Source: JBHFEI01 sp041928815 (GTDB lineage: Bacteria > Pseudomonadota > Alphaproteobacteria > Rhizobiales > Rhizobiaceae). From it: a stretch of 24,975 nucleotides of DNA. The stretch is from NCBI RefSeq assembly GCF_041928815.1, contig NZ_JBHFEI010000028.1:1-24975 (forward strand), read 5' to 3'. Position numbers and translations under genes: made by a program. Of this stretch, positions 8,471-15,556 are shown piece after piece (position 1 is the stretch's first letter; each line of letters starts with the position of its first letter). The notes below the pieces were generated by a model. That model was not told the origin of the DNA. It did no database searches and saw only the letters and a program-made list of their open reading frames with translations.

Positions 8471-8673
8471 CTGTCCGCCCTTTCGTCCGTCATGGGCGGC
8501 CGGAGACCCCGTCCGCCTCTCCCTGTTTCGTCCGTCCCGGCCTCGGCGCTCTCCCGCATCGGCCGGACATGGTCTTCAGCCTGTCCCCGTCCTCCTCGAC
8601 CAGACGGACCTTCCGCGCTCCTGTCGTCGTCCGTCTTTTGCGGACAAGAGGATCCGCTCGTCCCCGGCAGACC

Positions 8674-9366
8674 CTAGATCCAGCCCTTGCGGCTGTAGAG
8701 ATAGCGCTGGAATGACCTCAGGTCCGAGCAGCGCAGGTGGCGCGCGGCGGCACTGTCGCCGGCCTCGATCGCCATGACCAGCTCGTCCTGGATGTGCAGC
8801 GTGAAATTCAGGAACTCCGGATCGTGCGGCAGGTCGACGGCGAGCGCCGAGGCGATGAACGGCGCGTAGCGCAGCCGGAGACGCATCACCATGTCGATCA
8901 GCACCGGCGATTTCGAGCCGTGGATCAGCGCGATGTTCCATGCCCGGATCGCCTGCATCGTCGCCGTCGTGTCGCGCTTCGGATAGTGGATGCGCATGAT
9001 GTTGGTGTGCTCGTAGAGCCCGCGCGCCTCCTCCGGCGCCTTGCGGGCGGCGAACTGCGCCGCCGCCTCGCCCTCGAGCAGCATGCGGATCGCCCATACC
9101 TCGTCGGCCTCCTCGCGGGCGAGCTGCGGCACGCGCACCGAGCGGCCGGGGATCACCTCCAGCGCGGAATCGGCGACGAGCTTGCTGACCGCCTCGCGCA
9201 CCGGCTGCATGCTGGTGTTGAGCTGGGTGGCGATCTTGCGCAGGCTGATGCGCGTGTCCGCCAGCCAGACGCCCTCGACGATCCAGGTCTCCAGTTCGCG
9301 GTAGACGTGGTGCGCGAGCGTCGAGGCCGAGAACCCCGGTCGATCGACGATGCTGTCTTCCATCAT
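8674..9366 (-). CDS. GntR-family transcriptional regulator, FCD (FadR) subfamily
   Basis: The 230-residue DNA-binding protein has an N-terminal winged helix (about 14-80; RISLRKIATQLNTSMQPVREAV is the helix-turn-helix, ending in the wing GRSVRVP) and an all-helical FCD ligand domain with AWNIALIHGSKSPVLIDMV and LHIQDELVMAIEAGDSAAA. The His expected at the very end of the last FCD helix reads RCSDLR, so metal binding may be incomplete. The start at 9366 is preferred because GAGGGAAAGG lies directly upstream; an in-frame GTG at 9414 is possible. It lies 59 bases after an aminotransferase gene, inside the transport/catabolic operon. It is a candidate for binding the CTGTGATCACAA palindromes found at both sigma-54 promoters, as a substrate-responsive repressor. 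Confidence 0.9.
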   Translation of the reverse strand: MMEDSIVDRPGFSASTLAHHVYRELETWIVEGVWLADTRISLRKIATQLNTSMQPVREAVSKLVADSALEVIPGRSVRVPQLAREEADEVWAIRMLLEGEAAAQFAARKAPEEARGLYEHTNIMRIHYPKRDTTATMQAIRAWNIALIHGSKSPVLIDMVMRLRLRYAPFIASALAVDLPHDPEFLNFTLHIQDELVMAIEAGDSAAARHLRCSDLRSFQRYLYSRKGWI

Positions 9367-9425
9367 GCCTTTCCCTCGCAATAGTGCCGGCCCGTTCTCG
9401 GCCGGCCATATCACGGATGCTCACC

Positions 9426-10850
9426 TCATGCGGCGGCCTTTTGTGCAAGAACCGGCGTCAGGTCGTCCAGGGTGCGGCCGAAGATGTCGATCGCCTCGTC
9501 GCAATCGGCCTTCGTGATCGACAGCGCCGGCGAGAAGGAGACGACCTCGATGAAGGGCAGGGCCCGGATCATCAGCCCGTTTTCCTGCGCCTTCGCCGCG
9601 ACGATGCGGTGTACCGCGTCGGCGGCGTCGAAGGGCCTGCGCGTTTCCCGGTCGGCGGAGAACTCGACGCCGATCATCAGGCCGCGCCCGCGCACCTCGC
9701 CGACATGGGGATGGTCCTTGAGGCGCTCCTTCAGTCCTGCGAGGAGGTAGGCGCCGGTGTCGGCGGCATTTTCCACCAGCCCTTCCGTCTCGATGATGTC
9801 GAGATTGGCCATGGCGATCGCCGCGCCCACCGGATGGCCGGAATAGGTGAAGCCGTGCATCACCGGCCCGTAGTCCGGCGAGGCCTTCTCGAACACGTCC
9901 CACATGCGCTGCGAGATCACCGAGGCCGACATCGGGAAATAGGCGCTGGTCAGGCCCTTGGCCAGCGTGACGAGATCGGGTTTCAGACGGTAGAGGCCGG
10001 TGCCGAACCAGGCGCCGGTGCGGCCGAAGCCGGTGATCACCTCGTCGGCGATCATCAGGATGTCATGCTTGTCGAGGATCGCCTGCACCCGCTCGAAATA
10101 GCCGGCCGGCGGGATCAGCACGCCGCCCGTGCCCATGATCGGCTCGGCGATGAAGGCGCCGATCGTGTCGGCCCCCTCGCGGGCGATGATGCCTTCGAGA
10201 TCGGCGATCATCCTGTTGCAGAAGGCCTCTTCCGTCTCGCCCTCGGCGGCGAAACGGTAATAATGCGGGCATTCGGCATAGACGACGCTGTCGGAAGGCA
10301 GGCTCCAGGCCTTGTGGTAGGAGGGGATGCCGGTCAACTGGGCGGCGGCGACGGTCAGCCCGTGATAGCCGCCGATCCGCGAGATGATCTTCTTCTTTTC
10401 CGGCGTGCCGCGCAGATTGGCGTAATAGCGCACCAGCTTGAAATTGGTGTCGTTGGCGTCCGATCCGGACGTGCCGTAGAAGATGCGGGACAGATGGCGC
10501 GCATCGGCATTCTCGTGCAGGAGGCCGAGCACGCGGTCGGAAAGCCGGATGGTCGCCTCGTTCGAGGACGAGCCGAAGAGGTGCCAGTAGTTGAGGTCGA
10601 GGATCGCCTTCTTCGCGGCGTCCGCGATCTCGGGGCGGCCGTAGCCGGCATTGACGCACCAGAGGCCCCCCGAGCAGTCGAGCATGCTGCGGCCCTTCGC
10701 ATCGGTGAGCCGGACGCCGGAGGCGCCGCCCATGATCGTCGGGCCGGTCTTCATGTGCTGGGCGATCGAGGTCAGCGGATGCAGGATCGTGTTGCGGTCC
10801 ATGTCCTCGAGCGAATAATTGGCGTCCGGCGGTGTTTCCAGGTCGAGCAT
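9426..10850 (-). CDS. Class III (omega) aminotransferase, PLP-dependent
   Basis: The 474-residue fold-type I aminotransferase is of the size and pattern of putrescine/beta-alanine:pyruvate transaminases. Visible features are YGTSGSDAND (125-134, PLP phosphate cup), GGYHG (160-164), IADEVITGFGRTG (267-279, Asp269 contacting the PLP nitrogen) and TLAKGLTSAYFP with the Schiff-base lysine Lys298. It would move an amino group from an omega-amine or amino acid to pyruvate or another keto acid. It follows the second permease by 85 bases across a hairpin and precedes the GntR gene. Its own ribosome site is weak, hinting at operon-dependent translation. The link to a polyamine-type ABC importer makes a primary amine donor plausible. 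Confidence 0.92.
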   Translation of the reverse strand: MLDLETPPDANYSLEDMDRNTILHPLTSIAQHMKTGPTIMGGASGVRLTDAKGRSMLDCSGGLWCVNAGYGRPEIADAAKKAILDLNYWHLFGSSSNEATIRLSDRVLGLLHENADARHLSRIFYGTSGSDANDTNFKLVRYYANLRGTPEKKKIISRIGGYHGLTVAAAQLTGIPSYHKAWSLPSDSVVYAECPHYYRFAAEGETEEAFCNRMIADLEGIIAREGADTIGAFIAEPIMGTGGVLIPPAGYFERVQAILDKHDILMIADEVITGFGRTGAWFGTGLYRLKPDLVTLAKGLTSAYFPMSASVISQRMWDVFEKASPDYGPVMHGFTYSGHPVGAAIAMANLDIIETEGLVENAADTGAYLLAGLKERLKDHPHVGEVRGRGLMIGVEFSADRETRRPFDAADAVHRIVAAKAQENGLMIRALPFIEVVSFSPALSITKADCDEAIDIFGRTLDDLTPVLAQKAAA

Positions 10851-10887
10851 CGTCTTTGTCTTTCGTCGCGAAGGGTCGGGGAGGGGA

Positions 10888-10910
10888 CCCCGGCGCGGGC
10901 CGCGCCGGGG
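10888..10910. repeat. Strong intergenic hairpin (10-bp perfect stem)
   Basis: A perfect inverted repeat, CCCCGGCGCG (10888-10897) and CGCGCCGGGG (10901-10910), with a 3-base spacer lies between the second permease and the aminotransferase. No T-run follows on the transcribed (-) strand, so it is not a typical terminator. It more likely blocks 3' exonucleases or tunes expression of the two halves of the operon. Confidence 0.7.
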
Positions 10911-10935
10911 CTGTCGAAAGGGGCGGGCCGGCGCG

Positions 10936-11793
10936 TCAGCTCTTGTCGAGCTTGACGAAGAGCACCCAGAAGAAGGCGCCCATGACCGGCAGGGTGACGG
11001 CGAGCAGGATCGTCGTCAGCGAGAAGATGATCGGCACCTGTGACTGCTGCGAGGCGGCCATCGCCCAGTTGTAGATCGGCAGCGTCGTCTCGATGCCGCG
11101 CACGAAGAGCGAGCGCGGCAGCTCGTTGAAGGAGAGAAGGAAGCCGAAGATGCCGGCGCCGAAGATGCCGGGTCTCAGGATCGGCATCTCGATGTCCCAG
11201 AAGCGCTGCCAGGGCGAGGCGCCGAGGTCCTCCGCCGCGTCGAGCAGGCGGAGATCGAAGCGGCTGGCGACGACGAGCACGAGCAGGATGCAGAAGGGCA
11301 GGGCCCAGACGAGCTGGGCGAGGAAGATCGACCAGAGGCCGAGCGTCAGGCCGAGCATGGTCCTGAGGAAGATGAACAGCGCCGCCCCCATCGTCAGGCC
11401 GGGGACGAAGAGCGGCAGCAGGGTCAGCAGCAGCGGCCCGCCGGGCCGGGCCATCCGCGTCAGCGCGCGGCCGACGAGGGTGGCGATCATCATGCAGACG
11501 AGCGCGACGCCGAGGCTCATGGCGATGCTGGTCCAAAGCGGCATGCGCCAGCGGGCGTCGCCCATCAGCAGCGCGTAGTTGCCGAGCGTCAGCGGATAGG
11601 GGATGCCGGAAAGCGGGTTTGCGGTGAACGACATCACCGCGAGCCAGACCAGCGGGATGTAGATCATCACGATGGCGAAGAGGCCGGCGGCCTTGGCAAG
11701 CGTCGTCCAGTGCGGCGACTGGCCGAGCGTGCGGATGCTCGCGGTGCGGCGGGCGGCGGGTTCGCTGTAGGTGTCCATGGCGGCGGTCGACAT
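10936..11793 (-). CDS. ABC transporter permease, PotC-like
   Basis: The 285-residue inner-membrane protein has about six membrane segments. The BPD_transp_1 coupling (EAA) loop reads EDLGASPWQRFWDIEMPILRPGI near residues 200-222, the contact site for the ATPase. It is of the spermidine/putrescine/opine type, the second of a heterodimeric pair. AAGGAG lies a few bases before the ATG at 11793, and the upstream permease ends 18 bases earlier, so the two are tightly coupled. Together with the binding protein and ATPase it forms a complete type I importer. Confidence 0.93.
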   Translation of the reverse strand: MSTAAMDTYSEPAARRTASIRTLGQSPHWTTLAKAAGLFAIVMIYIPLVWLAVMSFTANPLSGIPYPLTLGNYALLMGDARWRMPLWTSIAMSLGVALVCMMIATLVGRALTRMARPGGPLLLTLLPLFVPGLTMGAALFIFLRTMLGLTLGLWSIFLAQLVWALPFCILLVLVVASRFDLRLLDAAEDLGASPWQRFWDIEMPILRPGIFGAGIFGFLLSFNELPRSLFVRGIETTLPIYNWAMAASQQSQVPIIFSLTTILLAVTLPVMGAFFWVLFVKLDKS

Positions 11794-11811
11794 TGCGCTC
11801 CTTCCTTCCGT

Positions 11812-12744
11812 TCAGCGCCGCATCGCGACGAACATCGATGCGAGATCCGCCCGCCGCCGCGTCACGGCGATCAGCACGGCGAGGCAGACGCCGAGCAGCG
11901 CGACGACCAGCGTCGAAAGGGCGGCGGCGGTCGGGTATTTCAGCTGCTGCAGCGCCGAGTCGACGGAATTGCCGAGCAGGTCGACGAAGCCGCCGCCGAG
12001 AAGCTGCGGCTCGACGAAGGCCGCCATCAGCGGCACGAGGGTGAAGACGATGCCGGCGATGATGCCGGGCAGCGCCAGCGGCACGACGATGCCGAAGAGC
12101 GTCTGGGCCGGGCTCGCGCCGAGGTCGCTGGACGCCTGCAGGTAATCGTCGTCGATCAGCGCGATCGACATGAAGATCGGGAAGACCATCGTCGGGAAAT
12201 GGGTGCCGAGCAGGCCGAAATGCACGGCGAATTCCGAATAGAGCAGCCATTCGAGCGGCTGGTCGATCAGGCCGGTGGAGATCAGCGCCGTGTTGATCGC
12301 GCCGTTGGTGCCGAGGATAGAGCGCCAGACGATGATGCGCGAGGCGGCGTCGAGGAAGAAGGGGATGGTGAGCAGGGTGATCACCGCCGCCTTCACCGTC
12401 TTCGACCGGCAGCCCTTGGCGAGCCAGAGGGCGAAGGGAAAGGCGAGCAGGAGCTCGATGACCGTCATGGTCAGCGCGATGCGCAGCGTCCGGACGGCGG
12501 CAAGCCAGCGGCCGGACTCGACGATCGAGATCCAGGTGGCGAGCGTCGGTTCGTAGACGACGCGGAAGGAGCGCACCTGCAGGAAACTGAACAGCACGAT
12601 GACGGCGAGCGGCAGGATGACGATCAGCGCCCAGGCGAGCAGGAAGGCGGGGACGGCGACCTTCGACGGCGCCATCCGGTAAAACAGCCGGCGGATCGGC
12701 CCGCTCAGCACCGGCGCGACGCCGGGATCGGTCAGGACGGTCAT
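11812..12744 (-). CDS. ABC transporter permease, PotB-like
   Basis: The 310-residue inner-membrane protein is the first permease of the pair. It has an N-terminal membrane helix (AVPAFLLAWALIVILPLAVI) and an EAA loop SDLGASPAQTLFGIVVPLALPGI. An in-frame ATG exists at 12765, but the ATG at 12744 is preferred because AAAGGGAGAG stands about 8 bases before it, whereas nothing similar precedes 12765. It follows the binding-protein gene after a 150-base spacer containing several hairpins, which may set a lower permease level relative to the binding protein. Confidence 0.92.
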   Translation of the reverse strand: MTVLTDPGVAPVLSGPIRRLFYRMAPSKVAVPAFLLAWALIVILPLAVIVLFSFLQVRSFRVVYEPTLATWISIVESGRWLAAVRTLRIALTMTVIELLLAFPFALWLAKGCRSKTVKAAVITLLTIPFFLDAASRIIVWRSILGTNGAINTALISTGLIDQPLEWLLYSEFAVHFGLLGTHFPTMVFPIFMSIALIDDDYLQASSDLGASPAQTLFGIVVPLALPGIIAGIVFTLVPLMAAFVEPQLLGGGFVDLLGNSVDSALQQLKYPTAAALSTLVVALLGVCLAVLIAVTRRRADLASMFVAMRR

Positions 12745-12779
12745 CGGTATGGCTCTCCCTTTCATGCGTGGAACCGGGG

Positions 12780-12894
12780 GATGCGGCGGGCGGGCCGCCG
12801 CATCGGCTTCTCGGGGGCGCGCATCGGCATCACGGCGCGCCCCGGGGCCCCTTCGTAAGGCGCGCGGCCGTGGCCGTCATGGCCGTGGCCGCGC
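12780..12894. repeat. Cluster of three stem-loops between binding-protein and permease genes
   Basis: Three inverted repeats follow one another. The first has 10-bp perfect arms at 12780-12789 and 12795-12804 with a 5-base loop. The second has 9-bp perfect arms at 12814-12822 and 12835-12843 with a 12-base loop. The third is 8 bp plus 4 bp around a 2x2 mismatch, at 12862-12875 and 12881-12894. None is followed by a T-run on the - strand. In transcript order they come directly after the binding-protein stop codon, where such structures commonly protect the upstream mRNA, as the REP elements between malE and malF do. Confidence 0.75.
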
Positions 12895-12902
12895 CCGCCG
12901 CC

Positions 12903-14108
12903 TCAGGCGTTGAGGAAGCGCTGCCACTCCTCTTCCATGACGGCGGCGTTGTCGGGCACGACCTTGCAGTAGAAGGGCTTCTGGAACTTGCGCTTCACCT
13001 TCTCCTCGGTCCATTTCAGGTTGTCGATGTCCTCCTTGGACCAGCCGTTGTCGATGGCATACTGCACGCCGAGGTCCATGTTCGGTCCGGCATAGCCGCG
13101 TTCCTTGGCCTGGTAGGCGCGGTATTCGCCGCTGAGGAAGTAGTTCAGCACCTTGTAGATGTTGTCGACATTGCCGCGGTCCATGGCGGCGGCCGCGACA
13201 TTGGCGCCGTGGCCCCAGAGGTAGTAGCCCTCGACGGTGAAGGCGTAGATGACCGAGTTGGGGCCGAGCGCGTTGTTGGCTTCCTTCGTCGCCGGCTCCC
13301 AGCAGTTGATCATGTCGACTTCCTTGTTCGACAGGAGCTGGACCTGCTCCTCGAACGCGGTGAAGATCGTGCGGAACTGGCCGGCCTTCTTGCGCTCGAC
13401 CAGATAGTCGGCGACGGCCTTGGCGGCCTCCGGCGGCAGGTCGGCCGGGTCGTCGACGGTGATGCGGCCGTGATGCTTGAGGAAGTTGGCGGTTTCGGAG
13501 AAGGATTGCAGCCAGCTCCGGTCGATCGCCACCTTGCCCTTGACGCTCTCGCCCTCGAAGAAGGTCGTCCACGGGATCTCGTCCATGCCGTTCGGGTTGG
13601 CGTCGATCGCGGCGGGGAAATAGCCGAAGGCGTCGCCATTGCCGATGACCGGAACGCCGTACTGCTTGTCGCCGGCGCGCAGGTAGGCGGCGCGCTTCCA
13701 GCTGTCGTCGGTGCGGGCCCAGTTGGTGAGCTCCGGATGGTCCTCGACGATCTCGGCATAGTAGCCTTCCGGCCCGAGAAGGTCCTCCGAGCCGCCGTCG
13801 AAGATGAAGATGTCGTGCGTCGCGCCGAGATTGTTGCTCATCACGTCGCGCATGAAGACGCCGATGTCGGCGTTGGTCGGCGTGTAGTCGATGTCGACGC
13901 CGATCGTCTTGGTCATGATCGACCAGTCCTTCAGCTGCGACGTGGTGACGCCGTAGCCCTTGACGGCCTCGCCGGCGGCCCATGCCTGCTGCGTCAGCCC
14001 CGGCATCACCGAGGCGGCCGCGCCCACGGCGGCCATCGACATCACCGTCCCCATGAAATCGCGGCGCGACATGTTGACGTTCGGCGTATCGGTCTTTCCA
14101 GAAGTCAT
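12903..14108 (-). CDS. ABC transporter substrate-binding protein, PotD-like, Tat-exported
   Basis: The 401-residue periplasmic binding protein belongs to the spermidine/putrescine/opine cluster (SBP_bac family). The N-terminus carries a twin-arginine signal, SRRDFMG (14-20), then a mild hydrophobic stretch and a likely cleavage after AWA (about 44). The mature domain contains IFIFDGGSEDLLGPEGYYAE and GVPVIGNGDAFGYFP, consistent with a bilobal receptor. AAGGAG stands 6 bases before the ATG. Tat export of a receptor suggests folding in the cytoplasm, possibly with a cofactor or because it is complex to fold; that is inference. It lies between the ATPase (64 bases upstream) and the hairpin cluster. 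The ligand cannot be read directly. Confidence 0.92.
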   Translation of the reverse strand: MTSGKTDTPNVNMSRRDFMGTVMSMAAVGAAASVMPGLTQQAWAAGEAVKGYGVTTSQLKDWSIMTKTIGVDIDYTPTNADIGVFMRDVMSNNLGATHDIFIFDGGSEDLLGPEGYYAEIVEDHPELTNWARTDDSWKRAAYLRAGDKQYGVPVIGNGDAFGYFPAAIDANPNGMDEIPWTTFFEGESVKGKVAIDRSWLQSFSETANFLKHHGRITVDDPADLPPEAAKAVADYLVERKKAGQFRTIFTAFEEQVQLLSNKEVDMINCWEPATKEANNALGPNSVIYAFTVEGYYLWGHGANVAAAAMDRGNVDNIYKVLNYFLSGEYRAYQAKERGYAGPNMDLGVQYAIDNGWSKEDIDNLKWTEEKVKRKFQKPFYCKVVPDNAAVMEEEWQRFLNA

Positions 14109-14172
14109 TCTTGTCTCCTTCCCCTCGGGGGATGCTGAACGGGAATAGCGGTGGCCCGAGGCGCGGGTCGCC

Positions 14173-15297
14173 TCAGATCTTCATCACGATGCAGTCGTCC
14201 TTCTTCCAGCGGACGCAGGACGGGTTCCGGGCAGCCGAGGCCGCATCCCAGATGCGGGCCTTCAGCGTGCCAAGCTCGGTCTTGACGGTTCTGTCGAGAT
14301 ATTTGCCCTTGTAGATCGCCTCCCCGGGCGAGCAGCCAAGCGTGTTGAATTCGGCGGAGGGCGCGGGCGTCTCGTCGCTGAGGTGCAGCCATTCGGCGCG
14401 CATGCCGACGGCGACCGCGCTGCCCGGCTTCGGCGCGCCGCGACCGGTCCAGCGTCCCTCGACGGCATGGCCGCCGACGCGGACCGTCGCGCGTCCCTCA
14501 GAGGCCGAGACGAGCTCGCCCTCCAGGCAATTGTCGACGCCCATGAACTTCGCGGCGAAGCTCGAGACGGGGCTGTCGAAGATCTCGGTCGGCGGGCCGG
14601 ACTGCTCGATCCTGCCCTTGCGCATCAGGATGATCCGGTCGCTCATCGTCAGCGCCTCCTCCTGGCTGTGGGTGATGTAGATGAACGTCATGCCGAGCTG
14701 GCGGTGCAGGTGCATGAGCTCGACCTGCATGTCGACGCGCAGCTTCTCGTCGAGCGCGCCGAGCGGCTCGTCGAGAAGAAGGATCGCCGGTCGCGGCACC
14801 AGCGCGCGGGCGAGCGCCACGCGCTGGCGCTGGCCGCCGGAGAGCTGGTGGACCTTGCGGTCGTACATCTCCTCGAGCTGGACGAGGCGGAGCGCCTCGC
14901 GAGCGCGCGCCTCACGCTGCTTCGGCGCGATGCCGCGCACCTTCAGCCCGTATTCGACATTGGCGCCGACCGTCAGGTGCGGGAAGAGCGCGTAGTTCTG
15001 GAAGACCGTGGTGCAATTGCGCTGGAAGGCCGGCACCTCGCGCACGTCCGTGCCCTCGAGCTTCAGCGTGCCGACCTTGTAGGGCTTCTCGAGACCGGAG
15101 ATCAGCCGGAGCAGCGTCGTCTTGCCCGAGCCGCTCTCGCCGAGGATCGTCAGGAACTCGCCGGGGGCGGCGGAGACCGTGACGTTGTCGAGCGCAACGA
15201 CGCCGTCATAGGCGTGGACGGCGTCGACGATCTCGAGGATGGGGGCGGGACCGCGCGGCGCGGCAACCGGGTCTGCGAGCATCGTGGCATTTTGCAC
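14173..15297 (-). CDS. ABC transporter ATP-binding protein, PotA-like
   Basis: The 374-residue ATPase energises the importer from the cytoplasmic face. It has Walker A GESGSGKTT (53-61), the Q-loop FQNYALFPH (Gln100), signature LSGGQRQRVALARA (152-165), Walker B ILLLDEP (172-178) and H-loop His210 in ITHS. A TOBE-like regulatory domain follows from about 260. The start is taken as a GTG at 15297 because TGGAGG lies 8 bases before it; the ATG at 15282 is too far from that site, and the longest frame (15348) would overlap the sigma-54 promoter. It is the first gene of the long operon, with a leader of about 36 bases from the predicted start site. Confidence 0.93.
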   Translation of the reverse strand: MQNATMLADPVAAPRGPAPILEIVDAVHAYDGVVALDNVTVSAAPGEFLTILGESGSGKTTLLRLISGLEKPYKVGTLKLEGTDVREVPAFQRNCTTVFQNYALFPHLTVGANVEYGLKVRGIAPKQREARAREALRLVQLEEMYDRKVHQLSGGQRQRVALARALVPRPAILLLDEPLGALDEKLRVDMQVELMHLHRQLGMTFIYITHSQEEALTMSDRIILMRKGRIEQSGPPTEIFDSPVSSFAAKFMGVDNCLEGELVSASEGRATVRVGGHAVEGRWTGRGAPKPGSAVAVGMRAEWLHLSDETPAPSAEFNTLGCSPGEAIYKGKYLDRTVKTELGTLKARIWDAASAARNPSCVRWKKDDCIVMKI

Positions 15298-15331
15298 GGC
15301 GTGGACCTCCAGAAGGCTTGAACATCGCATT

Positions 15332-15343
15332 CTGTGATCACAA
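15332..15343. promoter_or_regulatory. Candidate operator CTGTGATCACAA overlapping the ABC-operon start site
   Basis: The palindrome TGTGATCACA (15333-15342) with flanks gives CTGTGATCACAA, identical to the copy at 17220-17231. It covers roughly -10 to +2 of the sigma-54 promoter, a position that favours repression. It is not a CRP site, which needs six bases between the TGTGA and TCACA halves. Confidence 0.65.
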
Positions 15344-15344
15344 A

Positions 15345-15360
15345 GCAATCATCGTGCCAA
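15345..15360 (-). promoter_or_regulatory. Sigma-54 (-24/-12) promoter of the ABC/catabolic operon
   Basis: Read on the - strand, TTGGCACGATGATTGC matches the RpoN consensus YTGGCACG-N4-TTGC at every defined position. The GG (15358-15357) and GC (15346-15345) are exactly 10 bases apart. Transcription is predicted to begin near 15333, 36 bases before the GTG start of the ATPase gene. Such promoters need an AAA+ enhancer-binding activator, and none is encoded in this window. No clear activator site was identified in the 200 bases upstream. Confidence 0.85.
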
Positions 15361-15556
15361 ATGGAAGGAAAGCGGGATTTTGCGGTGCAATATGCGCGAT
15401 CCGGCCTGATCCACCGGACGAGGATTTCCCGCTCCATGGCGCGCATGGGCAAAAAATCATCGTTTGAACGACATGGGGGACGGAATCGCCGACGAAATGC
15501 GCAATTGCCATCAGTCGGTGGCAGGCGACAGATCCCGGTGCCGCCTGCGACGGGCA

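Noticed and set aside
8471..8673. A separate promoter for the Cys4-hyuA-hyuB genes
   Set aside because: The 203-base gap after the GntR gene contains repeated GTCCGTC strings but no sigma-54 or sigma-70 consensus, and no copy of the CTGTGATCACAA site.
9367..9414. Extending the GntR regulator to an upstream GTG at 9414
   Set aside because: The ATG at 9366 has a strong ribosome site and gives a normal N-terminus; the extra residues (IWPAENGPALL) are not family-like, though the longer form is not excluded.
10888..10910. Rho-independent terminator inside the operon
   Set aside because: The stem is strong but no T-run follows on the transcribed strand, and genes continue in the same direction.
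15333..15342. TGTGATCACA as a CRP/FNR-type site
   Set aside because: The TGTGA and TCACA halves abut, whereas CRP needs a six-base spacer; a different repressor fits better.
15298..15348. Starting the ABC ATPase at 15348
   Set aside because: That start overlaps the sigma-54 -12 element and lies upstream of the predicted transcript start; GTG at 15297 has an ideal ribosome site.
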